This document shows, in pieces, positions 42,108 to 50,936 of a stretch of 64,000 nt of DNA. Made by a program: the position numbers and the translations under genes. Below the pieces are notes generated by a model that searched no databases, had not been told where the DNA came from, and saw only the letters and a program-made list of their open reading frames with translations. The stretch is from Mucilaginibacter tundrae (GTDB lineage Bacteria > Bacteroidota > Bacteroidia > Sphingobacteriales > Sphingobacteriaceae): the NCBI RefSeq assembly GCF_013408825.1, contig NZ_JACCBZ010000007.1, positions 124,001 to 188,000 of the forward strand, in the 5' to 3' direction. Numbering within the stretch: position 1 is the first letter of the stretch; each line of letters begins with the position of its first letter.

Positions 42108-43118
42108 ATGGTAACCACCTTACTTGTTGTTGTAGTTGCACTGGCGCTAATATTTGATTATACCAACGGTTTTCACGATGCCGCAAACTCTATTGCCACC
42201 ATTGTATCAACCAAGGTATTAACTCCGTTTCAGGCGGTTGTTTGGGCCGCTGCTTTTAATTTCCTGGCTTATTTTATCGTTAAGGATCATAGGGTAGCCA
42301 ACACTATCTCAAAAATAGTTAATGAGCATTTTGTCACCATGCATGTTATACTGGCCGGTTTGGTTGCCGCCATCACCTGGAATTTAACTACCTGGTGGTT
42401 TGGTATCCCGTCAAGTTCATCACATACATTGATTGGCGGTTTTGCTGGTGCAGGTATTACCAATGCTTTTTATATGGGCGTTAACGGTTTAACCGCTATT
42501 AATATAAAGCTGATTCTTACTACAATCGCTTACATAGTACTAGCCCCGGTAATTGGTTTGGTGATAGCCTATATTGTAACAATAATCATTTTGCATATCT
42601 GTAAACGATCAAGGCCATCAACAGCTGAAAGATGGTTTAAAAGATTGCAACTGGTGTCATCAGCTGCATTAAGCTTTTCACATGGTACTAATGATGCGCA
42701 AAAGGTAATGGGTATTTTATACGTAACGCTTATCGCTTCAAAAATAATATTACCCGGTGCTGCAATGCCCGATTGGATCCCGCTGGCGTGTTACTCTGCC
42801 ATAGCATTAGGTACCATGTCTGGCGGTTGGAAGATCGTAAAGACCATGGGATCTAAGATCACCAAAATAACTCCGCTTGAAGGTGTTAGCGCCGAAACTG
42901 CCGGTGCTGTAACACTATTAATAACCGAGCATTTTGGTATCCCGGTATCAACTACACATACCATTACCGGTTCAATCATTGGTGTGGGTTTAACCAAGCG
43001 TGTGTCAGCGGTACGTTGGGGTGTAACCATCAATCTAATTTGGGCATGGATAATAACTATTCCAATTTCTGCGTTAATTGCAGGAATAGTTTTTATGCTG
43101 CTAAGATTTGTAGCGTAA
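42108..43118 (+). CDS. Pit-family inorganic phosphate transporter
   Basis: 336 residues with about ten membrane helices and the two inverted signature repeats of PiT carriers: DYTNGFHDAANSIATIVST near residues 17-35 and SFSHGTNDAQKVMGI near 184-198, each followed by a PSSSSHT/PVSTTHT motif. It moves metal-phosphate with protons or sodium across the inner membrane. It is co-transcribed with the DUF47 gene; the PHO-box-like site upstream suggests induction under phosphate limitation. Confidence 0.93.
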   Translation: MVTTLLVVVVALALIFDYTNGFHDAANSIATIVSTKVLTPFQAVVWAAAFNFLAYFIVKDHRVANTISKIVNEHFVTMHVILAGLVAAITWNLTTWWFGIPSSSSHTLIGGFAGAGITNAFYMGVNGLTAINIKLILTTIAYIVLAPVIGLVIAYIVTIIILHICKRSRPSTAERWFKRLQLVSSAALSFSHGTNDAQKVMGILYVTLIASKIILPGAAMPDWIPLACYSAIALGTMSGGWKIVKTMGSKITKITPLEGVSAETAGAVTLLITEHFGIPVSTTHTITGSIIGVGLTKRVSAVRWGVTINLIWAWIITIPISALIAGIVFMLLRFVA

Positions 43119-43160
43119 ACTCAATTAGTTTCAACCTTCTGATCATTTAATTTACCCCTG

Positions 43161-43883
43161 ATGAAGAAATTCTTACTATCAATCACATTTGCCTTTTTCG
43201 CGATAACAGGTTTACAAACTATTACGCATTGCGCTGATGCCTGTGCACAACAACAACCGTCAATATTTGATATGTCTGCTGGTATTAAAGATGCCCTGTT
43301 GCAGGGAACCAGCAAAAGCACCAGTCAATTATCTGCTCTTAACGGGTTTTTCGGCAATCCATCCGTTAAAATACTTTTCCCGCCGCAGGCGCAAAAGGCT
43401 GAACATACTTTACGCGGGTTAGGCCTTGGCAAGCAATGCGATCAGGTAATATTATCACTTAACCGCGCTGCTGAAGACGCCGTTGCCCAGGCAGAACCAA
43501 TTTTTGTTGATGCCATAAGGCATATGAGTGTTGATGATGCCGCCAGCATACTATTAGGCCAGCCTGATGCGGCTACCCAATATTTCCGCCGCACTACCAG
43601 CGCCCAACTGGCCATGCAATTCAGGCCCATTATACAAGCCAGCTTAAATAAAGTGGGTGCAACCAAATATTATGGTGATGTAGCGAAAACCTATAATAAG
43701 CTGCCCTTTGTATCGCACATTAATCCTGATTTAACCGATTATGCTACCCAGCAAGCTATTAATGGTGTTTTTATTGAAATAGCGAAAGAAGAGCTTAACA
43801 TCCGCAGAAACTTAAACGCACGTTCAACTCCATTGATGCGTAAAGTGTTTTCTTTTGCAGATCAGGGCAGGAAGACGTATTAA
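43161..43883 (+). CDS. DUF4197 secreted protein
   Basis: 240 residues with a signal peptide. The mature protein is helical and matches DUF4197: MSAGIKDALLQGTSKSTSQL, NRAAEDAVAQAEPIF, MSVDDAASILLGQPDAATQYF, NGVFIEIAKEELNIR. The family is periplasmic and of unknown function; it is widespread in Gram-negatives. It lies 42 bases after pit and may share its transcript, and a strong terminator follows. Confidence 0.88.
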   Translation: MKKFLLSITFAFFAITGLQTITHCADACAQQQPSIFDMSAGIKDALLQGTSKSTSQLSALNGFFGNPSVKILFPPQAQKAEHTLRGLGLGKQCDQVILSLNRAAEDAVAQAEPIFVDAIRHMSVDDAASILLGQPDAATQYFRRTTSAQLAMQFRPIIQASLNKVGATKYYGDVAKTYNKLPFVSHINPDLTDYATQQAINGVFIEIAKEELNIRRNLNARSTPLMRKVFSFADQGRKTY

Positions 43884-43910
43884 TATCTGGCCAGATTAAT
43901 TTGTAAACTA

Positions 43911-43948
43911 AAAGAGCGGCTGATCATTTGATCAGCCGCTCTTTTTTT
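43911..43948. terminator. Strong bidirectional terminator between DUF4197 and PDH E2
   Basis: A perfect GC-rich stem (AAAGAGCGGCTGATCA and its complement) with a minimal loop and a T run. It lies between convergent genes. Confidence 0.9.
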
Positions 43949-43966
43949 ATATGATTACTATCTGGG

Positions 43967-45610
43967 TTAAACTAAAAGTCTAACCGGTTCTTCTAGCAAT
44001 GATTTCAATGTTAATAAGAAAGCTGAAGCCGTTGCGCCGTCAACCACACGGTGATCGGAACTTAGGGTTACTTTCATTACGTTACCAGGTACAACAGCGC
44101 CGTTTTTAACAACCGGAACTTGTTGTATACCGCTTACTGCTAAAATACAAGCATCCGGTGTATTAATAATAGCGGTGAATTCATCAACGCCAAACATACC
44201 TAAGTTTGATATGGTGAAAGTTGAACCTTCCCAATCAGACGGTTGAAGTTTTTTAGCTTTTGCACGTTGTGCAAAGTCTTTTACTTCACCAGAGATCTGG
44301 CTTAATGATTTTCCATCCGCGAAACGAACAACCGGTACCAATAAACCATCTTCGATAGCAACGGCAACACCTATGTTGATATGCTCATTAAAACGGATCT
44401 TATCCCCCTGCCATGATGAGTTGATAGCAGGATGTTGTTTTAAGGCAACAGCGCAAGCTTTCAATACAAAATCGTTAAATGATATTTTTACAGGGGCAAC
44501 TTCGTTTATTTTACCGCGTGCTACGATCGCCTGATCCATATCGATAGACATGGTAACATAGAAATGTGGTGCGGTAAATAAGCTTTCAGACAAACGCTTA
44601 GCAATAACCTTACGCATCTGGCTAACTGGTTTCTCTGTATACTTCTCAACACCAACATACGGCGAAGCTACAACAGCAGCCGGGGCTGATGATGTGGCAG
44701 GTCCAGGAGATGAGGCCGGAGCAGCAGCTGGTTTTGCAGCAGGTGGTACAAATGATTCTATATCTTTTTTAACGATACGACCACCTTCGGCAGAACCTTT
44801 TAATTGGTTAAGGTTGATGCCTTTTTCCTTTGCGATCTTACGTGCCAACGGTGATGCCTTAACGCGACTATCGTCCGCACTGAATTGTGGTTCGGCAGGG
44901 GTAGCTTCGACAGTTGCTGCTGTCGCGGCAGGGATAACCTCAGTAGCTTTAGCGGCAGGAGCGCCAACGCCATCTTGCAATAAAGGCGTAATATCAGTTC
45001 CTTCTTTACCAACAATAGCGATAATGCCATTTACCGGCGCGGCTTCGCCTTCTTTAGGGCCTATGTATAACAAGGTGCCATCTTCGTAACCTACAACTTC
45101 CATAGTAGCCTTATCGGTTTCCACATCAGCTAATGAGTCGTCAGATTTTACTTTATCACCAACTTTAAAATTCCATTTGTTTATCACACCCTCGGTCATG
45201 GTATCGCTCAAAGCAGGCATACGTATTACAGTAGCCGGTATTTTTGAGGTATCAACCTTAGGGGCTGCAGCTGCAGCAGGTTTTGATGCTTCGGCAGCAG
45301 GTGCAGCCTCGGCTGGTTTTGCAGGAGCGGCTGCTTCGGGCACAGCGCTTAAAGCGGCTTTGTAATCTTCTCCTTCTTTTCCTATTACAGCGATAACAGA
45401 ATCAACCGGCGCGCCTTGCCCTTCTTCAATACCGATAAATAGCAATATGCCATCCTGGTATGATTCAAAGTCCATCGTAGCCTTATCTGTTTCGATCTCG
45501 GCAATTACATCGCCTGATTTTATTTTATCGCCAACTTTTTTATGCCACTTCGCTAAAACACCATCGGTCATGGTATCGCTCATTTTAGGCATTTTAATTA
45601 CTTCAGCCAT
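43967..45610 (-). CDS. Pyruvate dehydrogenase E2, dihydrolipoyl acetyltransferase
   Basis: 547 residues with two lipoyl domains (~3-77 and ~127-203; lipoylated lysines 43 and 167 in ETDKATM), Ala/Pro-rich flexible linkers, an E1/E3-binding domain (~247-287) and the catalytic domain (~325-547) with the DHRVVDG active-site motif (His520). The two lipoyl sequences are strongly alike. It forms the core of the cytoplasmic complex that makes acetyl-CoA. It is co-transcribed with E1-alpha, 37 bases upstream. E1-beta and E3 are not in the window. Confidence 0.95.
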   Translation of the reverse strand: MAEVIKMPKMSDTMTDGVLAKWHKKVGDKIKSGDVIAEIETDKATMDFESYQDGILLFIGIEEGQGAPVDSVIAVIGKEGEDYKAALSAVPEAAAPAKPAEAAPAAEASKPAAAAAPKVDTSKIPATVIRMPALSDTMTEGVINKWNFKVGDKVKSDDSLADVETDKATMEVVGYEDGTLLYIGPKEGEAAPVNGIIAIVGKEGTDITPLLQDGVGAPAAKATEVIPAATAATVEATPAEPQFSADDSRVKASPLARKIAKEKGINLNQLKGSAEGGRIVKKDIESFVPPAAKPAAAPASSPGPATSSAPAAVVASPYVGVEKYTEKPVSQMRKVIAKRLSESLFTAPHFYVTMSIDMDQAIVARGKINEVAPVKISFNDFVLKACAVALKQHPAINSSWQGDKIRFNEHINIGVAVAIEDGLLVPVVRFADGKSLSQISGEVKDFAQRAKAKKLQPSDWEGSTFTISNLGMFGVDEFTAIINTPDACILAVSGIQQVPVVKNGAVVPGNVMKVTLSSDHRVVDGATASAFLLTLKSLLEEPVRLLV

Positions 45611-45647
45611 TCTATTTTGAATAGTTTAAATTCTGTGTATTATATAA

Positions 45648-46643
45648 TTAGTCCCTAATGTAAGGGTAATCTTCCTGAACATAAACATCAGTATAAAGCT
45701 CTGATGCCTCAGGCCATGGCGATTCTTCGGCAAATTGTACCGCTTCTTCAACCTCAGCTTTGATCTTTTCAGCAATTTCCTCAAACCATTTTTCGTCAGC
45801 GTAACCTTCTTTTTCGATAGTTTGTTTAACGATCTCAATCGGATCCTTCGCTTTGTAGCTTTCCAGTTCCTCTTTAGTACGATATTTTTGCGGATCGGAC
45901 ATCGAGTGACCTTTATAGCGATAGGTACGCATTTCTAAAAATGTTGGTCCTTCACCGCGACGGGCACGTTGTACAGCCTCGTCCATCGCGTTATGTACCG
46001 CGACAGGATCCATACCGTCAACCGCTGACGATGGGATGCCGTAAGGCAAGCCTAATTTGTAAATATCTGTTTGGATGGTAGTACGCTCTACTGAAGTACC
46101 CATGGCATAACCGTTATTTTCGCAAATAAAGATTACAGGCAACTGCCATAAAGCAGCCATGTTAAAGGTTTCATTTAACGCACCTTGACGAACAGCACCA
46201 TCGCCCATGTAGGCAATATTCACATTGTCGGTACCTTTAAACTTCTCAGCAAAGGCAACACCTGCTCCTAATGGGATCTGACCGCCTACTATACCATGGC
46301 CACCGTAAAAGTGCTTTTCCTTACTAAACATGTGCATACTGCCCCCTTTGCCTTTTGAGCACCCGGTAGCTTTACCATACATCTCAGCCATTATAGACTT
46401 CGTAGTTACACCTTTAGCAATAGCATGGGCGTGATCACGATATGCGGTGATCATACTATCCTCTTGCCTTATAACCGACATGGCTCCGGCTAACACGGCT
46501 TCTTGGCCTATATATAAGTGGCAAAAGCCCCTTATTTTCTGTTGTCCGTATAATTGCCCGGTTTTTTCTTCGAACCTGCGCATCAGCAGCATCCACTCGT
46601 ACCACTTAAGGTAGGTATCTTTATTTATTTCGATCGAACTCAT
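45648..46643 (-). CDS. pdhA: Pyruvate dehydrogenase E1 component, alpha subunit
   Basis: 331 residues from the ATG at 46641-46643, which gives the usual length; the open frame continues 12 codons upstream without support. The thiamine-diphosphate motif GDGAVRQGALNETFN ends with NN about 30 residues on (FICENN), and the phosphorylation-loop region reads RYKGHSMSDPQKYR. It needs a separate beta subunit, encoded elsewhere. It is followed by the E2 gene. A possible minus-strand promoter (TAATTTG) lies near 46703, but it is only partial. Confidence 0.92.
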   Translation of the reverse strand: MSSIEINKDTYLKWYEWMLLMRRFEEKTGQLYGQQKIRGFCHLYIGQEAVLAGAMSVIRQEDSMITAYRDHAHAIAKGVTTKSIMAEMYGKATGCSKGKGGSMHMFSKEKHFYGGHGIVGGQIPLGAGVAFAEKFKGTDNVNIAYMGDGAVRQGALNETFNMAALWQLPVIFICENNGYAMGTSVERTTIQTDIYKLGLPYGIPSSAVDGMDPVAVHNAMDEAVQRARRGEGPTFLEMRTYRYKGHSMSDPQKYRTKEELESYKAKDPIEIVKQTIEKEGYADEKWFEEIAEKIKAEVEEAVQFAEESPWPEASELYTDVYVQEDYPYIRD

Positions 46644-47029
46644 CTGTAAACAACCAATTTTTTTCTGAGTAAAGCGCAAATCTAATTATATCCTGCAAAT
46701 TATCGAAACTACTATGCATTTCTTCAAAAAGATTTCTTAATTATTACACTCTATCGTTGTAGTTTCTCCTAAGTGATCCTGGCGGTATGTTAATTTGTAA
46801 CTAATTTGATACTAAAACCGTAGAAATGAACGTTGCTAATTCACAATTGTTTATTAATAGTTAATAAGTTATAGCGAGTGGAAAGCTTTCTGGCATTATA
46901 TTTTTCTCAAAAAATGCCCCTTTTTATTTGCATAATTGAAAAATATGGATAGTTTTGTATCCTACGATGTACACATTGTATAATTTAATAAACATTTTGT
47001 TGACCTAATAACAACAAACTAAGGATTAA
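46644..47029. other. 386-base intergenic region between pdhA and the NlpC/P60 gene
   Basis: A divergent, AT-rich spacer. It contains the well-formed promoter at 46927-46957 for the NlpC/P60 gene. I see no open frame of useful length, no strong hairpin and no RNA gene I recognise. Confidence 0.6.
46927..46957 (+). promoter_or_regulatory. Full Bacteroidota-type promoter before the NlpC/P60 gene
   Basis: TTTG (46927-46930) and TAGTTTTG (46950-46957) are separated by exactly 19 bases, a textbook -33/-7 pair for the primary sigma factor of this phylum. The leader is about 65 bases long. Confidence 0.7.
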
Positions 47030-47617
47030 ATGAAGAAAATATTAATTGTTATTGCATTATTTTTCAGCGTTTTAGCCACTCAGGCTCAAACAAAAGTAAC
47101 ATCAGTGCAACCTGCTGAAAAATCTCAGGACGACGACGAAAGTTTAGCGAAAGATTATCTGTCACAAATTATGGGAGTTGCTTTATCTGCAACCTCAAAC
47201 ATGAAACTTTTCCATTTTGTATATGATTGGATCGGTACACCTTACCGTTTTGGCGGTAGTTCAAAAAAAGGTATCGATTGCTCTGCGTTTACAAAAGAAT
47301 TATACAGCGAAGTTTTTAACCTGGATATTAAACGCAACTCACGTGATATTTTCAGCATGGTTAGCCCGGTTGGTAAAGACGAATTGAAAGAAGGGGACCT
47401 GGTTTTCTTTAAAATACATAGCCGCCGTATATCGCACATTGGTATATACCTTGGCAATAACCGCTTTGCACATGCTTCATCAAAGGGTGTAGCCATCAGT
47501 AGCTTGGACGACGCTTATTACAGCAGATACTTTTACAAAGGAGGTCGCTTGTTAAGTTCGTTTAAAGGAGGTGACTTAGATCTATCAGACGTTGATAAAT
47601 CTAGTAGCACTAATTAA
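47030..47617 (+). CDS. NlpC/P60-family peptidase (C40)
   Basis: 195 residues with a signal peptide (cleavage near TQAQT). The catalytic triad is Cys84 (IDCSAF), His136 (SHIGIYLG) and His148 (FAHASS). Enzymes of this family cut D-Glu/diaminopimelate bonds in peptidoglycan stem peptides and act in the periplasm. A poorly conserved ~45-residue segment follows the signal peptide. Its promoter is the clearest in the window, and a terminator follows. Confidence 0.92.
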   Translation: MKKILIVIALFFSVLATQAQTKVTSVQPAEKSQDDDESLAKDYLSQIMGVALSATSNMKLFHFVYDWIGTPYRFGGSSKKGIDCSAFTKELYSEVFNLDIKRNSRDIFSMVSPVGKDELKEGDLVFFKIHSRRISHIGIYLGNNRFAHASSKGVAISSLDDAYYSRYFYKGGRLLSSFKGGDLDLSDVDKSSSTN

Positions 47618-47643
47618 TACTAACTAATTCTAAACCTAAATAC

Positions 47644-47675
47644 AAAAATCCTTTCAACCGAAAGGATTTTTTTTT
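47644..47675 (+). terminator. Terminator after the NlpC/P60 gene
   Basis: A 12-bp stem (47644-47655 with 47660-47671; AATCCTTTC / GAAAGGATT core), AACC loop and T run. Confidence 0.85.
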
Positions 47676-47703
47676 GAGTAATAATTCAAAAGGCTTAAGC
47701 TTA

Positions 47704-47889
47704 CTAAGCTTCGTCCTTTGTATTTCTTACCAGGCTTATACCCGAGAAGAAGAATAACAATGCTATTAAGCCTACTACGATAAGTGTAGTTGCGCCATTA
47801 TTATGGTTGATGATACCGATGCCGGCATAAATTAGCCCTATAATACCCAGTACGGTAAGAATAGCGCCGAAAGTACGTTTTAAGTTCAT
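47704..47889 (-). CDS. Small two-helix membrane protein (61 aa)
   Basis: I start at the ATG at 47887-47889 (MNLKRTFGAILTVLG); the longer open frame to 48162 is antisense to the SPFH gene. Two hydrophobic helices, about 5-25 and 34-53, and a charged tail make it a small inner-membrane protein. Such 60-residue proteins are frequent in Bacteroidota, and I know no function. It is divergent from the SPFH gene and separated from it by 88 bases. Confidence 0.65.
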   Translation of the reverse strand: MNLKRTFGAILTVLGIIGLIYAGIGIINHNNGATTLIVVGLIALLFFFSGISLVRNTKDEA

Positions 47890-47977
47890 GGTTAAATTTT
47901 TTGTTGTGAGTGTTTTATTAAAAACAAATAACACACCAATAATTAGTTCTATATTAGATTTATAAATTTTATCACCC

Positions 47978-48931
47978 ATGTCAACGTCAATAATCGTATT
48001 ATTTGTTATTGTTTTCATTTTGCTCATCCTTTTATCGTCATGCTTTGTGACTGTAAAACAGGGCACTATTGCTGTAATTACTGTATTCGGTAAATACCGT
48101 CGCATCATGTCGCCGGGTTTGAATTTTAAACTTCCGCTAATCGAAAATGTGTATTCACGCATATCTATTCAAAACCGCTCTGTCGAATTGGAATTTCAGG
48201 CCGTAACTTTCGACCAAGCCAATGTATATTTCAAGGCGATGCTGCTTTATTCTGTACTCAATCAATCTGAAGAAAGCATAGTTAACGTAGCATTTAAGTT
48301 TGTTGATGAGCGTAACCTGATGCAGGCGCTCATCCGTACGGTTGAAGGTTCGATCCGTGCCTTTGTGGCCACTAAGCGCCAGGCAGAAGTATTGGTGCTT
48401 CGCCGTGATATTGTAGAACACGTAAAAGAACAATTGGATGTAATCCTAGAAAACTGGGGCTATCATTTACAGGATCTGCAGTTGAATGATATTACATTTG
48501 ATGATATCATCATGAAATCCATGAGCCAGGTGGTTGCTTCAAATAACCTCAAAGCGGCCGCTGAGAACGAAGGACAAGCTTTGCTGATCACTAAAACCAA
48601 GGCTGCTGAAGCCGAAGGTAACGCGATTAAAATTTCTGCCGAGGCCGAGCGCCAGGCATCTCAATTACGCGGGCAAGGTGTGGCTTTATTCCGCCAGGAA
48701 GTGGCCAAGGGTATGAGTGTAGCTGCCAAAGAAATGCAGGATGCCCATATGGATACTTCTGTTATCCTATTTACCATGTGGACAGAGTCCATCAAACACT
48801 TCGCGGAGAACTCTCAGGGCAATGTGATCTTCCTTGATGGATCAACCGATGCTATGCAGCAAACCATGAAAGAGATGATGAGCTTAAACCTTTTACATAA
48901 CGAGCAGTCGAAAGGGAAAAGTTCTAAATAA
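47978..48931 (+). CDS. SPFH/band-7 (slipin-like) membrane protein
   Basis: 317 residues. An N-terminal anchor (IIVLFVIVFILLILLSSCFV) precedes the SPFH domain (~22-200): TVKQGTIAVITVFGKYRRIMSPGL and RTVEGSIRAFVATKRQAEVL. A coiled coil rich in Ala and Glu (~200-250, KAAEAEGNAIKISAEAERQA) follows. Such proteins build ring-like oligomers on the inner membrane and organise membrane domains or proteases. No NfeD partner gene is adjacent. The DUF922 gene begins four bases after its stop. Confidence 0.9.
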   Translation: MSTSIIVLFVIVFILLILLSSCFVTVKQGTIAVITVFGKYRRIMSPGLNFKLPLIENVYSRISIQNRSVELEFQAVTFDQANVYFKAMLLYSVLNQSEESIVNVAFKFVDERNLMQALIRTVEGSIRAFVATKRQAEVLVLRRDIVEHVKEQLDVILENWGYHLQDLQLNDITFDDIIMKSMSQVVASNNLKAAAENEGQALLITKTKAAEAEGNAIKISAEAERQASQLRGQGVALFRQEVAKGMSVAAKEMQDAHMDTSVILFTMWTESIKHFAENSQGNVIFLDGSTDAMQQTMKEMMSLNLLHNEQSKGKSSK

Positions 48932-48935
48932 TTAA

Positions 48936-49496
48936 ATGAAGATTAATTTACCGGGGTTGATTTGTGCCGTAGTTTTAATTTGGCCGGCTTTGCAAGAAGC
49001 ATCGGCTCAAGGTACTTCTTATCAAAAATTAACGTCCAATGATTTTCAGGGTATACCACTCACCAATGGAGATGGGGTTGTTGCTTACACAAATTGTACT
49101 ATTGATTTTCATTACGAAGCTAACCCAAAAGATAATTATTATCTGCTGAAATTCGATATTAAGGTAACCATGAACAGGAACAGGTCATGGATGAACCGCA
49201 GGATGATAAAATCACAAGATCAGCTTGCTGAGATTCTGAGACATGAGCAGGGTCATTATACAATTGCTTATATGGAGCAACAGGAATTATTACGTACAGT
49301 AGGCAAAACAGTATTCTATGCTAACTATCGCCAACAAGCTCAGGCAATATTTGACCGGATAGATGCTAAGTACAAACAATTGAATTTAGACTATGATGCG
49401 GATACCGAGCATATGGTAAATCGCGTGCAACAAAATAGCTGGAATGCTTACTTTGATAAAAAGCTTGCTTACATGCCGCCGGTAAATGAAGATTAA
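48936..49496 (+). CDS. DUF922 putative secreted Zn-dependent protease
   Basis: 186 residues with a signal peptide (cleavage near ASAQG). EILRHEQGHYTIAYMEQQEL carries an HExxH-type motif (His103, Glu104, His107), the hallmark of DUF922, proposed to be a metalloprotease. The activity is unproven in the family. It is co-transcribed with the SPFH gene and overlaps the convergent outer-membrane protein gene by four bases at the stops. Confidence 0.82.
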   Translation: MKINLPGLICAVVLIWPALQEASAQGTSYQKLTSNDFQGIPLTNGDGVVAYTNCTIDFHYEANPKDNYYLLKFDIKVTMNRNRSWMNRRMIKSQDQLAEILRHEQGHYTIAYMEQQELLRTVGKTVFYANYRQQAQAIFDRIDAKYKQLNLDYDADTEHMVNRVQQNSWNAYFDKKLAYMPPVNED

Positions 49497-50755
49497 AACG
49501 CTTCGCCTACAGAAATAAATAAGCCTCGGGAACCCTCATTACCAAAGCCGTAGTTGATGGAGATATTGGTATTTGATACTTTATTTAGCTTTACACGTAA
49601 ACCTGGCCCAAAACCTGGTTGTATGGATTGTAGGCTAGTACCCCGTTCTGCTGTAAAGGATTCACCATTTACGAATACTGTACCGCCAAGTACACCATCA
49701 GCAGTTATTTTATAACGATATTCTGCTTCTGTATATATCATTTCGTTTCCCCTAAACCTTCCCTGTATATAGCCTCTGCCCGTGGCGAAATTCGCGTCCC
49801 AACCCGTTGCAGGCAAATCCAAATACGGCGGTTTACCACCAATAATCATCCAATCATAATTCCATAAGGCAAGTGTATTGTCCGATCCTTCGGGGAAATT
49901 AATGTATTTACGCACATCAATAATTAAGGATTGCCAGTTTTTTGTTGCACCGAAATTTTTGTCGCTATTACGCAATTGTAAACCTATGTATGCTCCTTTT
50001 GATGGATTGATAGCATTGTCGCGTGAGTCTAACTGGCCATTAAGCGTAAACCCTGAAGAAATAGTGCGTGTTGCTGTGCCATATTTAGCATAGTCAGACA
50101 CAGAACCATCAGGATTGCCTTTTTCGGATATATCCCAATGATCATCAAAATCATAACCTAAGCCTGCGTAAAAATTCCCACCAACATGCCGTAGTATGGT
50201 TTCATAAAATTGTATTAAGGAGTAATCCATCGGGTCATTGGCGGCGATTTTTGAATCGCTGCCTAATCCATATGTGCTTTGCGGATATTTTAAATAACTA
50301 TAATTGCCAACAAACTCATAACTGTTGTCCTTGGTCCAAAAGCTGGTTTGTATTGGAATAATAATCTGTTTATTTTCCGTATATGACGCGCTTGCTACCA
50401 CAGTTGATATTCTGGATTGGGGGCCATTACGAAATGCTATATTGCCCGATACCACAACGGCAAAGCTTGTTACCAGTGAATACCCAACTGCTGGTATTAC
50501 CGAAACTTGCGGTTTTGAAGTTATAGAATCAATCTCGGGAGTGGTTTTGCTATGGAATAATTTATGTAAAACGTCGCCAATGTCCTGTTGCTTCGTGCCT
50601 CTAACCATAACCGTGGTATCCTTTGAACCGGGCTTAGCGCCGGTAGGAGATAGTTTTGTAATAGGAATACCCGGTGATTGATTTTGCTGCGCATAACTAT
50701 TTAAACCAATAAAGGATGCTATAATAAACGCGTTAAGAACAAAATAAAACTTCAT
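49493..50755 (-). CDS. BamA/TamA-type outer-membrane protein
   Basis: 420 residues with a signal peptide (cleavage near SYAQQ) and a beta-barrel of the bacterial surface antigen family (PF01103). Evidence is the alternating strand pattern, SRDNAINPSKGAYIGLQLR, the late RGYIQGRFRGNEMIYTEAEYRYKI motif (typical RF box) and a C-terminal aromatic (VGEAF). There is no room for POTRA domains beyond a short ~70-residue N-terminal piece, so it is a barrel-only member rather than BamA itself. Cargo is unknown. Confidence 0.85.
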   Translation of the reverse strand: MKFYFVLNAFIIASFIGLNSYAQQNQSPGIPITKLSPTGAKPGSKDTTVMVRGTKQQDIGDVLHKLFHSKTTPEIDSITSKPQVSVIPAVGYSLVTSFAVVVSGNIAFRNGPQSRISTVVASASYTENKQIIIPIQTSFWTKDNSYEFVGNYSYLKYPQSTYGLGSDSKIAANDPMDYSLIQFYETILRHVGGNFYAGLGYDFDDHWDISEKGNPDGSVSDYAKYGTATRTISSGFTLNGQLDSRDNAINPSKGAYIGLQLRNSDKNFGATKNWQSLIIDVRKYINFPEGSDNTLALWNYDWMIIGGKPPYLDLPATGWDANFATGRGYIQGRFRGNEMIYTEAEYRYKITADGVLGGTVFVNGESFTAERGTSLQSIQPGFGPGLRVKLNKVSNTNISINYGFGNEGSRGLFISVGEAF

Positions 50756-50879
50756 TAAGGTGGTAAGAAATTGACAGATCCGGTGTTATTAAAATATATG
50801 ATCGGCGAAAATAATAATTATGCCTTACACGCTGATATTAAGTTTGTAATATTAGTTTGAGATGGCTTTACTTTAATTA

Positions 50880-50920
50880 AACAAAAAAGTCTCATCTGAT
50901 TAAGGATGAGACTTTTGTTT
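50880..50920 (-). terminator. Terminator after the unknown lipoprotein
   Basis: A 12-bp stem (50885-50896 with 50905-50916; AGTCTCATC / GATGAGACT core), with a T run on the minus strand. Confidence 0.85.
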
Positions 50921-50936
50921 ATGATGGATAACCCTT

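Noticed and set aside
44694..45089. 131-codon Ala/Gly-rich frame antisense to PDH E2
   Set aside because: It arises from the Ala/Pro linker codons of E2; no start context or domain.
47890..48162. N-terminal extension of the small membrane protein
   Set aside because: It is antisense to the SPFH gene; the ATG at 47887-47889 directly precedes the first helix.
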